The notes beneath the pieces are model-generated. The model did no database searches and was not told where the DNA came from. It saw nothing but the letters and a program-made list of their open reading frames with translations. A DNA stretch of 64,000 bases from RI-153 sp963752935. GTDB taxonomy: Bacteria > Chloroflexota > Anaerolineae > Caldilineales > Caldilineaceae. The stretch spans positions 496,001 through 560,000 of the forward strand of contig CAVWAL010000009.1 in NCBI GenBank assembly GCA_963752935.1. Direction: 5' to 3'. Shown here piece after piece: positions 1 through 8,893 of this stretch. Positions within the stretch are counted from its first letter, which is position 1, and every line of letters starts with the position of its first letter. The translations under genes were made by a program, and so were the position numbers.

Positions 1-370
1 GTGCCCGCTTCTTCCCGGCCACCGTTCGGCGAACACCACGGCGTGTACGGGCATTTGTGCGAGTGCGCTGACCACGAGCCGGCAGGTTGCGACGATGTCG
101 CAGGCCCCGATAGCTGCCAATTTCGATCAGGCGCTTAATGTTCATGCTCACTTCACGACGCAGATCACCTTCTACACGATAGTTGCGCTCAATATAATCG
201 CGCAACAGGGCGATCTCATTCACGTCCAAATCTTTCACTCGGCGGCTCGGATCAATCCCCGTCGCCTCCAGAATGGCCTGGCTCGTGGTTCTGCCAATCC
301 CATAAATATAGGTGAGTGATACTTCTACCCGCTTTTCACGCGGGATATCAACGCCAGCAATACGTGCCAT
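1..370 (-). CDS. rpsM: 30S ribosomal protein S13 (3' end cut by window)
   Basis: This is the small-subunit head protein that contacts the P-site tRNA and the bridge to the 50S subunit. The translation starts MARIAGVDIPREKRVEVSLT, carries the helix-hairpin-helix region (YGIGRTTSQAIL), and ends in the basic tail GLRHRRNLPARGQRT followed by a GKKRA-like end at the window edge. Only the last one or few residues are missing. The ATG at 370 has a purine-rich site upstream. It follows rpmJ by 28 nt, as is usual for the alpha operon. Confidence 0.95.
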   Translation of the reverse strand, partial: MARIAGVDIPREKRVEVSLTYIYGIGRTTSQAILEATGIDPSRRVKDLDVNEIALLRDYIERNYRVEGDLRREVSMNIKRLIEIGSYRGLRHRRNLPARGQRTRTNARTRRGVRRTVAGKKRA

Positions 371-398
371 AGTTCTCTCCTTCCGTCAAACGACGATT

Positions 399-512
399 CT
401 AGCCCTGCCGCTGCTTGTGCTTAGGATTTGAACAGATCACGTATACAATACCGCGTCGCCGTACAATCTTACACTTCTCACAAATTCGCTTGACTGACGC
501 TCGAACCTTCAT
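399..512 (-). CDS. rpmJ: 50S ribosomal protein L36
   Basis: A 37-residue zinc-ribbon ribosomal protein of the large subunit. The sequence begins MKVRASVKRICEKCKIVRRR and ends SNPKHKQRQG. The Cys-X2-Cys pair at residues 11 and 14, the later Cys and the His give the zinc-binding C+ form. The start ATG at 512 is preceded by GGAGAG. It is too short for a 60-residue ORF cutoff but fits between map and rpsM exactly as expected. The usual neighbour infA is absent on its upstream side. Confidence 0.95.
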   Translation of the reverse strand: MKVRASVKRICEKCKIVRRRGIVYVICSNPKHKQRQG

Positions 513-566
513 GTGATCTCTCCTTCAAATAAACCATTGGCGCAACTCTACTATTTTATCACACGC

Positions 567-1400
567 TCACAAGAGGGTCAAGATTTCAGGACCCTTATTT
601 GTAACTGCAATTGTATGCTCAAAATGAGCACTCAAGCTGTGATCTCGGCTGATCACCGTCCACTTGTCTTTCAGGGTGCGTGTCTCCCACGTGCCGATCT
701 GTACCATGGGTTCCAACGCAATCACAAGTCCTGGCTCAAGAACCAGGTCGCCGTCAATGTCGCCGGCCACATAATTGAGAACCTGTGGCGCCTCGTGCAT
801 TGAGCGGCCCACTCCGTGGCCGGTGTATTCACGGACTATGTGCAAGTTGTGTTCTTCAACATGGGCCTGCACCGCAGCACTAATATCACGAACACGATTG
901 CCGGGCACAGCCTGCTTAATACCTGCAAAAAGGCTGGCTTCAGTGACGTCGAGTAAGCCCTGGGCCTCTGTACTAATAGGGCCGACGGCATATGTCCACC
1001 CACTGTCGCCGATAAACCCGCGGTGCAGCGCACCCACGTCGATGCTAATGATATCACCGGCGGCAAGAAGGCGATCCTTTCGAGGAATGCCGTGAACCAA
1101 TTCCTCGTTAACACTGGTACAAATATGGGCAGGGTATCCGCGATAGCCCAGGAAACTCGACGTAGCCCCGTGCTTGCTCAGGACTTCCGCCGCAACCTGA
1201 TCCAGATCCCAGGTACTGACACCCGGTGCAATCGCTTCTTTTAGCGCTACATGCACGCGAGCCACGATTCGCCCAGCTTCGCGCATGATCTGAATCTCGC
1301 GCGGGTCCTTCAAAATCGGCTGTGGACGAGATGGACGTGCGGGGCGCGACTGCCTACGCAATAGATGTTGTTTTAGCTTGCTCATCAGATGACTACTCAC
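567..1400 (-). CDS. map: type I methionine aminopeptidase
   Basis: Removes the N-terminal methionine from new proteins as they leave the ribosome. The pita-bread fold ligands are visible in order: Asp in SIDVGA, Asp in GDSGW, His in GHGVGR, Glu in ALEPM and Glu in HFEHTIAV, which would bind the dinuclear metal site. The frame opens with GTG at 1400, and an ATG five codons later is an alternative start. The N-terminus has about 25 extra basic, Arg/Pro-rich residues before the conserved core (KDPREIQIMREAG). It lies between adk and rpmJ, the normal spc/alpha junction. Confidence 0.93.
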   Translation of the reverse strand: MSSHLMSKLKQHLLRRQSRPARPSRPQPILKDPREIQIMREAGRIVARVHVALKEAIAPGVSTWDLDQVAAEVLSKHGATSSFLGYRGYPAHICTSVNEELVHGIPRKDRLLAAGDIISIDVGALHRGFIGDSGWTYAVGPISTEAQGLLDVTEASLFAGIKQAVPGNRVRDISAAVQAHVEEHNLHIVREYTGHGVGRSMHEAPQVLNYVAGDIDGDLVLEPGLVIALEPMVQIGTWETRTLKDKWTVISRDHSLSAHFEHTIAVTNKGPEILTLL

Positions 1401-1445
1401 TTGCTACTCTCAGGGCGTCACCACTGCGGAACTCGGCCCGCAGCC

Positions 1446-2117
1446 TCATTTAACAGAGACACCCTTGTCAGTCAACAAGGATACGAGTTCCTCGTGGACC
1501 GACTCAATCGGACGACCACCATCTAGTTGTGCCAAGAGATCCTTGGCAAAATAGTAGCCTATCAAAGGCGACGTCTGCTTGTAATAGACGTAAAGTCGAT
1601 TGCGTACGGTATCAGGCTTATCATCATCACGCTGATAAAGCTCACCCCCATCGACATCACACACCCCGGCTTGTTTGGGCGGGCTAAAGTCAACGTGATA
1701 GACGGCGCCACAAGTTCGGCAAACCCGACGCCCTGTTATGCGCCGCATCGCTTCATCATCTTCCAACGCAATCAACGGCACAAGATCAACTCCACCATCC
1801 GCCGCCGTGATTTCATCAAAGGCTTTGGCCTGCACCAGGTTCCGTGGGAACCCATCCATGATGGCGCCTTGAGCACAGTCAGGTTGGGCCAGCCGGTCTT
1901 TGACCATGTCAATGGTCAAAGAATCGGGAACTAATTCGCCTTTGTCCATATAATGCTTGGCCCTGAGGCCAAGTTCCGTGTCATTACTCAGGTTATAACG
2001 GAAAATGTCGCCTGTCGAAATCTGGGGCAGTCCTAATTTCTTTTCTAACAGTTTAGCCTGAGTTCCCTTACCTGCCCCAGGTACACCTAACAGTACGAGA
2101 AAGATGCGATCACGCAT
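1446..2117 (-). CDS. adk: adenylate kinase
   Basis: Interconverts ATP plus AMP with two ADP. The P-loop GVPGAGKGTQ lies near the start, and the AMP-binding segment (STGDIFR, MDGFPRN) follows. The LID domain carries a zinc-type site: Cys-X2-Cys (CRTCG), a further Cys and an Asp (CDVDGG). The open frame extends upstream to 2144, but the ATG at 2117 is preferred because an AAAGGCGAG site sits just before it and the protein then begins MRDRIFLVLLG at normal family length (223 residues). It lies in the secY-adk-map order. Confidence 0.93.
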   Translation of the reverse strand: MRDRIFLVLLGVPGAGKGTQAKLLEKKLGLPQISTGDIFRYNLSNDTELGLRAKHYMDKGELVPDSLTIDMVKDRLAQPDCAQGAIMDGFPRNLVQAKAFDEITAADGGVDLVPLIALEDDEAMRRITGRRVCRTCGAVYHVDFSPPKQAGVCDVDGGELYQRDDDKPDTVRNRLYVYYKQTSPLIGYYFAKDLLAQLDGGRPIESVHEELVSLLTDKGVSVK

Positions 2118-2340
2118 TGGACTCGCCTTTCGTCTGTTTACCATTGATTCATTTGATGTCTGCCCAAACTAGAAAAGACGAGGTGCGCGGTTTGGGCAGA
2201 AAACCCGGCGCCGATCTCGACATACTTGGCCTTACAGCCAGACGCACAGATCGACGCCGAGAACACGAAGAAGTAGACACGCACCTGTTACTTTAAAAAG
2301 TGAACCGCATCTATCTCATTCATTTCATACGATGAACAGG

Positions 2341-3675
2341 TTATCGGATGAACCCTTCATAGTTACGCATCATCAACTGCGCCTCGATCTGTTTCATGGT
2401 ATCAAGCACAACACCGACCACGATCAACAAACCTGTGCTGCTGATGACCAAAGTTTTGTAGTTGTTCAGTCCACCGCCGCCAAAGATGAGACCGGCCAGG
2501 TATGGCAGCACAGCCACCAATCCCAGGAAGAGCGCTCCGACCAACGTAATGCGCTGCAAGACATCGTTCAGGTACGTCTCAGTACGCACACCGGGACGAA
2601 TGCCAGGGATAAATCCCCCCTGCTTCTGCAGGGTCTCGGGCAGATTCTGTTGACGGAACATGATGTCGGTATAGAAGTACGTGAACGCAACCGTCAACAG
2701 GAAGTAAATCAGCCAGTATAGCCAACTCTGTGGGCTAAACGCCGTGTAGAAGAAATTCCCGACACGACCCAGCCAGTCTTCACGTAGGATGAAGTAGGAC
2801 GCTACCGTATTGGGCAGAATCAACAGACTCTGCGCAAAGATAAGCGGAATCATACCGGCCGTGTTGACACGCATCGGCACATACGTGCTCTGACCACCAA
2901 CCATCATCAGGCGATTACCACGCATCGTGCGCACCCGCTTGCCATACTGCACCGGAATACGCCGTTGTCCTTCCTGCACCCAGACAATCAGGGCAACAGT
3001 AAGCACCGTTATCACCGAGAACACAAGCAGTTGTGTGAAGCCTTGTTGCCAAAGCAGACGAATCTGGTTTGGCACAGAGGCCACAATGCCGGCAAAGATA
3101 ATGAGGGAAACACCATTACCAATGCCCTGTTCCGTCAGCATCTGGCCTAACCACATAGCAAACATGGTGCCTGCAGTTAGACTGATCAAAATGGTAAGAG
3201 TCGGCAACAGTGCGTTGCCACTAAACCCCCACTGCTCCAAAACCGGCGGCAGCCCGCTAAACGGACGGCTCAACAGAGTGGCCTGACCGAAGGCCTGAAG
3301 CAGCGCCAACGGTACCGTGAGGTAGTGAGTGTACTGATTAATCTTCTGACGGCCCTGCTCGCCCTCTTTACTGAGTTCCTCAAGTTGCGGCACTATTGGC
3401 GTCAGCAACTGCATGATAATGGAGGCTGTAATGTATGGATAAACCCCCATTGCCATCACGCTGAACTGAGCAAGTGCGCCGCCACTAAAGAAGTTGAGCA
3501 GGCTCAACAGAATATTTTGATCCGTAGACCGAAATATCTGATCCAACACATCCCGATTTACACCAGGCAGTGGAATATGTGCAGCCAACCGATAAACGAC
3601 TAGAATGCTGAAGCTAATCAGAAGTTTCTGTCGGAGATCAGGCAGCCGAAAGGCGTTGCGTACAGCTTCAATCAT
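2341..3675 (-). CDS. secY: preprotein translocase subunit SecY
   Basis: The channel-forming subunit of the SecYEG translocon in the cytoplasmic membrane. About ten hydrophobic segments are visible, beginning after LPDLRQKLLISFSILVVYRL and including the plug-region sequence NFFSGGALAQFSVMAMG. The C-terminal cytoplasmic loop is EAQLMMRNYEGFIR. The ATG at 3675 is chosen over the longer open frame to 3717 because GGAGGA precedes it and MIEAVRNAFRLPDLR matches the usual SecY start. It is 444 residues long. About 220 nt without a gene separate it from adk. Confidence 0.95.
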   Translation of the reverse strand: MIEAVRNAFRLPDLRQKLLISFSILVVYRLAAHIPLPGVNRDVLDQIFRSTDQNILLSLLNFFSGGALAQFSVMAMGVYPYITASIIMQLLTPIVPQLEELSKEGEQGRQKINQYTHYLTVPLALLQAFGQATLLSRPFSGLPPVLEQWGFSGNALLPTLTILISLTAGTMFAMWLGQMLTEQGIGNGVSLIIFAGIVASVPNQIRLLWQQGFTQLLVFSVITVLTVALIVWVQEGQRRIPVQYGKRVRTMRGNRLMMVGGQSTYVPMRVNTAGMIPLIFAQSLLILPNTVASYFILREDWLGRVGNFFYTAFSPQSWLYWLIYFLLTVAFTYFYTDIMFRQQNLPETLQKQGGFIPGIRPGVRTETYLNDVLQRITLVGALFLGLVAVLPYLAGLIFGGGGLNNYKTLVISSTGLLIVVGVVLDTMKQIEAQLMMRNYEGFIR

Positions 3676-3773
3676 GCAAATCCTCCACAGCAGAGGCGAC
3701 CATACCGGTTCGCCCATTGTGGGCAGAGAAAGTTCCTTCTCCGCCCAGCCCGTTTGCGATCAATAACAGCGCA

Positions 3774-4253
3774 TCAGGAACGAGGCAGGTTCTTGTTTAC
3801 TTCGTAGGGCAGGATTTCCACCGTGCCCCCTGCAGCCTCGATCTTTTCCTTGGCACTGGCACTCACACGGTGCGCTTTGACATGCAGCGGCTTGGCCACT
3901 TCACCACGGGCCAACACCACTATTGGATCGCTGACATTCCCCAACAGCCCGACTTCACTCAGTGAAGCTGGGTTCACATCTGTATTGGCCTCAAAGCGAG
4001 CGTCCATCATATCCAGATTAATCGGAACATATTCAACCTTGAAGCGGTTGTTGAACCCCCGCATTTTGGGCAGTCGTTTCACCAACGGAAGTTGGCCACC
4101 CTCGAATGTTATGGGTACACCACCACCCGAACGGGAATTCTGTCCCTTGGTACCTCGCCCAGACGTTCTGCCTTTGCCCGAACCAGTACCACGACCTACT
4201 CGCTTGCGCTTTTTATTTGCACCCGGATCGGGGCGCAGGTCATGTAATTTCAC
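3774..4253 (-). CDS. rplO: 50S ribosomal protein L15
   Basis: A late-assembling large-subunit protein. It begins MKLHDLRPDPGANKKRKRVG and continues with the Gly/Arg-rich stretch GRGTGSGKGRTSGRGTKGQ typical of L15, then a C-terminal globular part. The start codon is GTG at 4253, preceded by GAGGAG. It is 159 residues, slightly longer than many homologues. It lies between rpmD and secY in the spc operon. Confidence 0.95.
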   Translation of the reverse strand: MKLHDLRPDPGANKKRKRVGRGTGSGKGRTSGRGTKGQNSRSGGGVPITFEGGQLPLVKRLPKMRGFNNRFKVEYVPINLDMMDARFEANTDVNPASLSEVGLLGNVSDPIVVLARGEVAKPLHVKAHRVSASAKEKIEAAGGTVEILPYEVNKNLPRS

Positions 4254-4296
4254 GATTGTTGCTCCTCAGCATTCTACATAAACAGTCAGTGCAAAA

Positions 4297-4479
4297 CTAC
4301 GCTTCGCCCACTTCCAACAGGTGAGAAACCTTGGCGATCATGCCACGAATGGCAGGATTGTCTTCTTTCTCTACCGTTTGGTGGAGCTTGGTCAACCCTA
4401 AAGCCTTGACGGTGGCTTTCTGGCTCTTCTCGTACCCAATCGGGCTTTTAACTAGCTTGACCTGGAGTGTCTTAGCCAT
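4297..4479 (-). CDS. rpmD: 50S ribosomal protein L30
   Basis: A 60-residue large-subunit protein starting MAKTLQVKLVKSPIGYEKSQ, a good match to bacterial L30, and ending SHLLEVGEA. The ATG at 4479 lies inside the end of rpsE: the two genes share the eight bases ATGGCTAA, so translation is probably coupled. The longer open frame upstream is the shadow of rpsE and is not used. Confidence 0.95.
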   Translation of the reverse strand: MAKTLQVKLVKSPIGYEKSQKATVKALGLTKLHQTVEKEDNPAIRGMIAKVSHLLEVGEA

Positions 4480-5020
4480 GAGCCTCTTCTCCCTTGTACC
4501 AGAACGGTGCAAGATGTGAAGCGGGCACACCGCGCCGTGCTGCTTCTTCCTCAAAGTTCTGCAACTGCTTGAGGGATTCAAAAGTGGCCTGAACAACATT
4601 TAAAATATTGTCGCTGCCTAACGACTTGGAAAGGATGTCCTTTACACCGGCAGCCTCGACCACTGCACGCACACCACCACCGGCGATAACACCGGTGCCG
4701 GGGCTGGCAGGTTTCAGAAAGACCTCACCTGCGCCGAAGCGAGCCTGTACAGTATGTGGAATGGTCGTTCCAAGCAGATTGATGTCAATCATGGTTTTGC
4801 GGGCGCGATCACTGGCCTTACGAATGGCATCGGGAACTTCCCGCGCCTTGCCAACACCGACACCGACGCGGCCATTGTTATCACCCGCTACCACGACAGC
4901 GCGAAATGCAAAGCGCCGCCCACCCTTGACTACCTTGGCCGTGCGCGCAATGTGGACAACGCGCTCGTCCAGTTCTTCTCGTTCTTCTCGTTGCTCTCGC
5001 CGCCGTTCTCGACGTGCCAT
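4472..5020 (-). CDS. rpsE: 30S ribosomal protein S5
   Basis: A small-subunit protein involved in decoding fidelity and mRNA helicase activity at the entry channel. The double-stranded-RNA-binding S5 domain starts around residue 20 (ERVVHIARTAKVVKGGRRF) and is followed by the C-terminal domain with GTGVIAGGGVRAVVEAAG. The N-terminus is a charged Arg/Glu-rich stretch (MARRERRREQREEREEL). The ATG at 5020 has AGGAGG upstream. Its stop overlaps the rpmD start by eight bases. Confidence 0.95.
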   Translation of the reverse strand: MARRERRREQREEREELDERVVHIARTAKVVKGGRRFAFRAVVVAGDNNGRVGVGVGKAREVPDAIRKASDRARKTMIDINLLGTTIPHTVQARFGAGEVFLKPASPGTGVIAGGGVRAVVEAAGVKDILSKSLGSDNILNVVQATFESLKQLQNFEEEAARRGVPASHLAPFWYKGEEAHG

Positions 5021-5032
5021 ACGTGGTTCCTC

Positions 5033-5398
5033 CTAGAAAACTAACCCGCCTTCGCGGCTGGCGTCGGCAAGTGCTTTAACCCGTCCATGATATCGGTAAC
5101 CGCCACGATCAAAGACGACCATGTCGATTCCTTTTTCTTTGGCCCGCTCAGCCACCAAACGGCCGATCGCCTTTGCTTGCTCCGTCTTGTTCTTCCCGCT
5201 CATCTCTTCGTGAAGCCCTGGTTCGAGCGACGAAGCCGACACCAGCGTGGCACCGGCCGCATCGTCGATGACCTGGGCGTAGATGTGGCTCAGACTGCGG
5301 AAGACGTTCAGACGAGGACGCTGCGGCGTACCTTCCACCCGGCGACGAACCCGAAAGTGCCGACGCTGTCGGGATTGAGATCGATTCTGTTTTGCCAT
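5033..5398 (-). CDS. rplR: 50S ribosomal protein L18
   Basis: Binds 5S rRNA in the central protuberance. The 121-residue product has the basic N-terminus MAKQNRSQSRQRRHFRVRRR, then GTPQRPRLNVFRSLSHIYAQ and the C-terminal VFDRGGYRYHGRVKALADA typical of L18. GGAGAG lies upstream of the ATG at 5398. It is flanked by rplF and rpsE in the standard order. Confidence 0.95.
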   Translation of the reverse strand: MAKQNRSQSRQRRHFRVRRRVEGTPQRPRLNVFRSLSHIYAQVIDDAAGATLVSASSLEPGLHEEMSGKNKTEQAKAIGRLVAERAKEKGIDMVVFDRGGYRYHGRVKALADASREGGLVF

Positions 5399-5436
5399 AA
5401 CCTTTACTCTCCTCTGTTGCTCTCAGCGAGCGCGGA

Positions 5437-5994
5437 CTACTTCTTACCGCCCTTGCCGGTCTTCCCAGCCTTCTGGCGGACATATTCACCTCTATAGCGC
5501 AGACCCTTACCCTTGTAAGGTTCCGGTGGGCGCTCCTTGCGGATCACCGCCGCCAATTGGCCTACCTCTTCCTTGTCGACCCCGGTAATCGTGATGGTTC
5601 GACCATCCTTTGAGACCTCAAAGTTGATCGCCGGCGTCGGGGGTGCATACTCCACAGGATGACTCTTGCCAACTTGAAGTTGCAGATTCTTGCCCTGCAA
5701 CTGCGCGCGATACCCTACGCCATGGACTTCCAAAACTCTTGTGAACCCGGCGGTGACACCGGTCACCATATTGGCTAGCAGAGAGCGAGTCAGCCCATGC
5801 AATGCCTTGTGATGGCGCAGCTCTGTAGGACGAGTGATCACAACCTCGCCATCTTCCTGCGAAATGCCCATGTCATGGTTAAACTGACGAGTCAGTTCGC
5901 CCTTGGGGCCTTTCACTTTCACATAATTCCCTTTGCCAATTTCCACCGTCACCCCATTCGGGACGGGAATCGGCATGCGTCCAATACGGGACAT
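5437..5994 (-). CDS. rplF: 50S ribosomal protein L6
   Basis: A large-subunit protein near the factor-binding site. It begins MSRIGRMPIPVPNGVTVEIG and has the two tandem L6 domains, with the C-terminal signature PEPYKGKGLRYRGEYVRQKA followed by a Lys/Gly tail. AGGAGG precedes the ATG at 5994. It is 185 residues, normal for the family. Confidence 0.95.
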   Translation of the reverse strand: MSRIGRMPIPVPNGVTVEIGKGNYVKVKGPKGELTRQFNHDMGISQEDGEVVITRPTELRHHKALHGLTRSLLANMVTGVTAGFTRVLEVHGVGYRAQLQGKNLQLQVGKSHPVEYAPPTPAINFEVSKDGRTITITGVDKEEVGQLAAVIRKERPPEPYKGKGLRYRGEYVRQKAGKTGKGGKK

Positions 5995-6008
5995 GGCTTC
6001 CTCCTATG

Positions 6009-6404
6009 CTACCAAACGTTACAGAGAATTTCGCCGCCAACTTTTTCGCGGCGAGCCTGGCGACCGGTCATCACCCCATTCGGGGTGGAGACAATGTTAA
6101 TTCCTAACCCACTACGCACCCAGGGGATTTCGCGGTAGCCGACATACGTGCGTCGACCAGGCTTACTGACACGCTCGACCCCAGTTATGACTGGATCCCC
6201 TTTGCCCGTATATTTTAGACCCATAATCAAATTAGGCTGCGGGGCATCCCCTGTCACAGTGTAACCACTGATAAAGCCTTCTTCAGCCAAAATCTTAGCC
6301 ATAGCCTCTTTCAGTTTGGAATGAGGCATGGTCACACGCCGGTGGCGTACCATGGAGGCATTGCGGACACGGGTAAGCATATCCGCAATTGGATCTGTAA
6401 CCAT
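6009..6404 (-). CDS. rpsH: 30S ribosomal protein S8
   Basis: A primary 16S rRNA-binding protein that in many bacteria also represses its own operon. The start MVTDPIADMLTRVRNASMVR and the C-terminal GVMTGRQARREKVGGEILC are diagnostic. The ATG at 6404 has GGAGAA upstream. About 158 nt separate it from rpsN, more than the other spacings here, with nothing recognised between. Confidence 0.95.
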   Translation of the reverse strand: MVTDPIADMLTRVRNASMVRHRRVTMPHSKLKEAMAKILAEEGFISGYTVTGDAPQPNLIMGLKYTGKGDPVITGVERVSKPGRRTYVGYREIPWVRSGLGINIVSTPNGVMTGRQARREKVGGEILCNVW

Positions 6405-6563
6405 CTATTTTCTCCTTACTCTTGCAGTCCAATCCTCAGACGGGACTGTAGTTAGTATGCGTGGCTTGTTTTACACGCCACGCAGACAAGATTTTTTACC
6501 CGAACACGGGCAACCTGAATCGAGATTGATTCAGAAAATTGATACCACAGGAACAACAACTAA

Positions 6564-6746
6564 CTACCAGCTTGACTTGACGACGCCAGGAATATTGCCG
6601 TTATTGGCTTCCTCGCGGAAGCAGATACGGCAGAGACCGAAACGACGCATGTATCCTCGCGGACGTCCACAACGGTTGCACCGGTTGTGTATTCGAACGT
6701 CAAATTTGCGGTTTTTTTCTCGGGCAATCATGCTTTTCTTCGCCAC
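6564..6746 (-). CDS. rpsN: 30S ribosomal protein S14, zinc type
   Basis: A short 60-residue S14 of the zinc-binding form. Two Cys-X2-Cys pairs (CNRCG and CRICF) lie 12 residues apart, and the protein ends GNIPGVVKSSW. The open frame extends to 6803 and an ATG lies at 6752. The GTG at 6746 is preferred because GAGAGG sits eight bases before it, too close to the ATG, and the product then starts MAKKSMIAREK as in homologues. Confidence 0.92.
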   Translation of the reverse strand: MAKKSMIAREKNRKFDVRIHNRCNRCGRPRGYMRRFGLCRICFREEANNGNIPGVVKSSW

Positions 6747-6865
6747 AAACATATCCTCTCTATAACAGGACAACTCTGTACAATCAAATGAAATCTGCCA
6801 CACCTGGTCAGTCCCGACACAAACAGGCCGACACAGTCTACCAGCGATACAGATGCCCGCACTGA

Positions 6866-7447
6866 CTAACGGCGTTGGAAGGGCATATCCATCAAAGCCA
6901 GCAGCCTGCGTGCTTCTTCATCGGTGGCGGCCGAGGTGACGATTGTCACTTCCATGCCACGAACCTTATCAACTTCATCGTAGTCAATTTCAGGGAAGAT
7001 CAACTGTTCTCGCAAACCGAGTGTATAGTTGCCACGCCCGTCAAATGCATCGGGAGAGATGCCGCGGAAGTCGCGTTGGCCCGGCAACGCAATGTTAATC
7101 AGTCGATCCAAAAAGTCCCACATCCGGTTGCCGCGCAAAGTGACCTTAGCGCCAATCGGCATGCCTTCGCGCAATTTGTAGGTAGCGATTGACTTTTTGG
7201 CCCGAGTAACGACAGCCTTTTGACCGGTGATGATCGACAGGTCGCGTGTAGCGGCGTCAATGGCTTTACTGTTTTGCAGTGCTTCACCAAGGCCAATATT
7301 GACACTGACCTTTGTAATGCGAGGCACCTGCATCACATTTGCATACGAAAACTCTTTCATCAGAGCAGGCACAAGTTCCTGCCAATACCGCTCTTTCAAG
7401 CGGGGAGTGCGTCCACCATCTTGCTGGTGGTTGCCATTTTCAGTCAT
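6866..7447 (-). CDS. rplE: 50S ribosomal protein L5
   Basis: Binds 5S rRNA and contacts the P-site tRNA. The core begins PRLKERYWQELVPALMKEF and includes KVSVNIGLGEALQNSKAIDA and the C-terminal FPEIDYDEVDKVRGMEVTIV. The N-terminus has about 15 extra polar residues (MTENGNHQQDGGR), so the product is 193 residues against the usual 180 or so. GGAG precedes the ATG at 7447. Confidence 0.95.
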   Translation of the reverse strand: MTENGNHQQDGGRTPRLKERYWQELVPALMKEFSYANVMQVPRITKVSVNIGLGEALQNSKAIDAATRDLSIITGQKAVVTRAKKSIATYKLREGMPIGAKVTLRGNRMWDFLDRLINIALPGQRDFRGISPDAFDGRGNYTLGLREQLIFPEIDYDEVDKVRGMEVTIVTSAATDEEARRLLALMDMPFQRR

Positions 7448-7520
7448 ACGTCTAGCTCCTTGCCCGCAGATATCGACGTGTCCGATATCAGGTCAGGCGC
7501 AATAAAAGGTTACGATTGGC

Positions 7521-7880
7521 TTAGCTGTTATCGGGCTTTGGCAAAGGATCACCGGTGCGGCGATCAACACGAATCTTGTCTTCGCCTTCAATCCGATACC
7601 CTGCACGAGTCGCTTTACCGTCACTACCCACCAACAACACGTTGCTGATGTGGATCGGCGCCTCGCGCTCGATACGACCCGTCTGAGTACGCACACTTGG
7701 GCTGCGGCGCTGATGCTTAACGATCATATTCGCCCCAGCTACTACAACATACGTTCGGTTCGCATCGTAGGTGCCGTCCTTGCGTTTCTTGCGAATCACA
7801 CGCTGAACCTGCCCACGATGCCCTTTGTCGTTGCCGGCGATAATTTCGACGGTATCGCCTTTACTGATCTTCAATGTCAT
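7521..7880 (-). CDS. rplX: 50S ribosomal protein L24
   Basis: An assembly-initiator protein of the large subunit. The KOW motif is at the N-terminus (KGDTVEIIAGNDKGHRGQVQ). Residues 35-119 include GANMIVKHQRRSP and PIHISNVLLVG, both typical of L24. GAGGAGA lies upstream of the ATG at 7880. It sits between rplN and rplE. Confidence 0.95.
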   Translation of the reverse strand: MTLKISKGDTVEIIAGNDKGHRGQVQRVIRKKRKDGTYDANRTYVVVAGANMIVKHQRRSPSVRTQTGRIEREAPIHISNVLLVGSDGKATRAGYRIEGEDKIRVDRRTGDPLPKPDNS

Positions 7881-7940
7881 AAAACTATCTCCTCTTGCCG
7901 TGCGATGTAGACAAAGATCTACAGAGGCAGCACGCTTCTG

Positions 7941-8309
7941 CTACAGGACTTCAGGCGCCAGCGATACAATCTTCATGAAGCCGCCGTCACGCAACTCGCG
8001 AGCCACCGGCCCAAAAATGCGCGTGCCCCTCGGGTTAAGGTTGTCGTCGATGATGACCGCTGCATTCTCATCGAAGCGAATGTAGCTACCATCGTTGCGA
8101 CGAACGGGTCGTTTCGTGCGCACAATAACGGCTCGTACGACATCGCCCTTCTTAACCGTACCCGTCGGGCTGGCAGATTTTACTGTGGCGACAATAACAT
8201 CACCAATGCCACCATAGCGGCGGCTGCCTCCGCCCTTCACGCGGATAGCCAACAATTCTTTGGCTCCCGTATTATCGGCTACTTTGAGCCGAGTTTCTTG
8301 CTGAATCAT
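7941..8309 (-). CDS. rplN: 50S ribosomal protein L14
   Basis: A highly conserved large-subunit protein that makes intersubunit bridges. Starting at the ATG at 8309 the product is 122 residues, the usual length, beginning MIQQETRLKVADNTGAKELL. The signature DENAAVIIDDNLNPRGTRIF is present. The open frame extends upstream to 8390, but that part has no L14 homology and is left out. Confidence 0.95.
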   Translation of the reverse strand: MIQQETRLKVADNTGAKELLAIRVKGGGSRRYGGIGDVIVATVKSASPTGTVKKGDVVRAVIVRTKRPVRRNDGSYIRFDENAAVIIDDNLNPRGTRIFGPVARELRDGGFMKIVSLAPEVL

Positions 8310-8405
8310 CTTCGTCTCTCCCCTCAACGGGGCGGTGTAGTCACACTGTATCGACGAACCCTTCGAGGTGACTCGGACCAGGCCGGTCACCGAATGGCCG
8401 TTGCG

Positions 8406-8663
8406 CTAGACGGTTTCCGCCCTTGTAAGAATCTTTTCCATGAAAAACTGCTTGTCTTTGCTGATAGGGCGACACTCACGGATCTGCACAATATCACCCA
8501 TCTGAGCATCGTTGTTTTCGTCGTGTACCTTGTACTTCTTGTGGCTCTTTACCACTTTGCCATACAGCGGGTGTCGAGCAACTCGCTCGATCTCTACGAC
8601 GATGGTCTTCTCCATCTTGTTGCTGGTGACAGTACCAACCAGCGCTCTACGTCGTTCTCGCAT
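8406..8663 (-). CDS. rpsQ: 30S ribosomal protein S17
   Basis: A primary 16S rRNA binder with an OB fold. From the ATG at 8663 it reads MRERRRALVGTVTSNKMEKT, then KVVKSHKKYKVHDENNDAQ and a C-terminal GDIVQIRECRPISKDKQF, all typical of S17. It is 85 residues. The open frame upstream of 8663 overlaps rpmC and is a shadow. The start lies four bases after the rpmC stop. Confidence 0.95.
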   Translation of the reverse strand: MRERRRALVGTVTSNKMEKTIVVEIERVARHPLYGKVVKSHKKYKVHDENNDAQMGDIVQIRECRPISKDKQFFMEKILTRAETV

Positions 8664-8667
8664 TCGT

Positions 8668-8874
8668 CTACTCCTCAGCCTCGGCGGCCAACTGGCGCTC
8701 ACGCAGGATCGTTTTGATCCGGGCAATATCACGGCGCACTTGCTTCTTACGGGCGGTATTGGTCAATTGACCAGTGGCCCTTTGGAAGCGCAGATTAAAC
8801 AATTCCTGGTGAGAATCATCCAGCTTGGTCGCCAACTCGCCGATAGAGAGATTGCGCAACTCACTTGCAGTCAT
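8668..8874 (-). CDS. rpmC: 50S ribosomal protein L29
   Basis: A small two-helix protein near the peptide exit tunnel that helps dock trigger factor and SRP. The 68-residue sequence begins MTASELRNLSIGELATKLDD and has ELFNLRFQRATGQLTNTARK, the L29 signature. GGAGAG precedes the ATG. It lies between rplP and rpsQ with tight spacing. Confidence 0.95.
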   Translation of the reverse strand: MTASELRNLSIGELATKLDDSHQELFNLRFQRATGQLTNTARKKQVRRDIARIKTILRERQLAAEAEE

Positions 8875-8893
8875 GCTCGTTTCTCTCCTCTAC

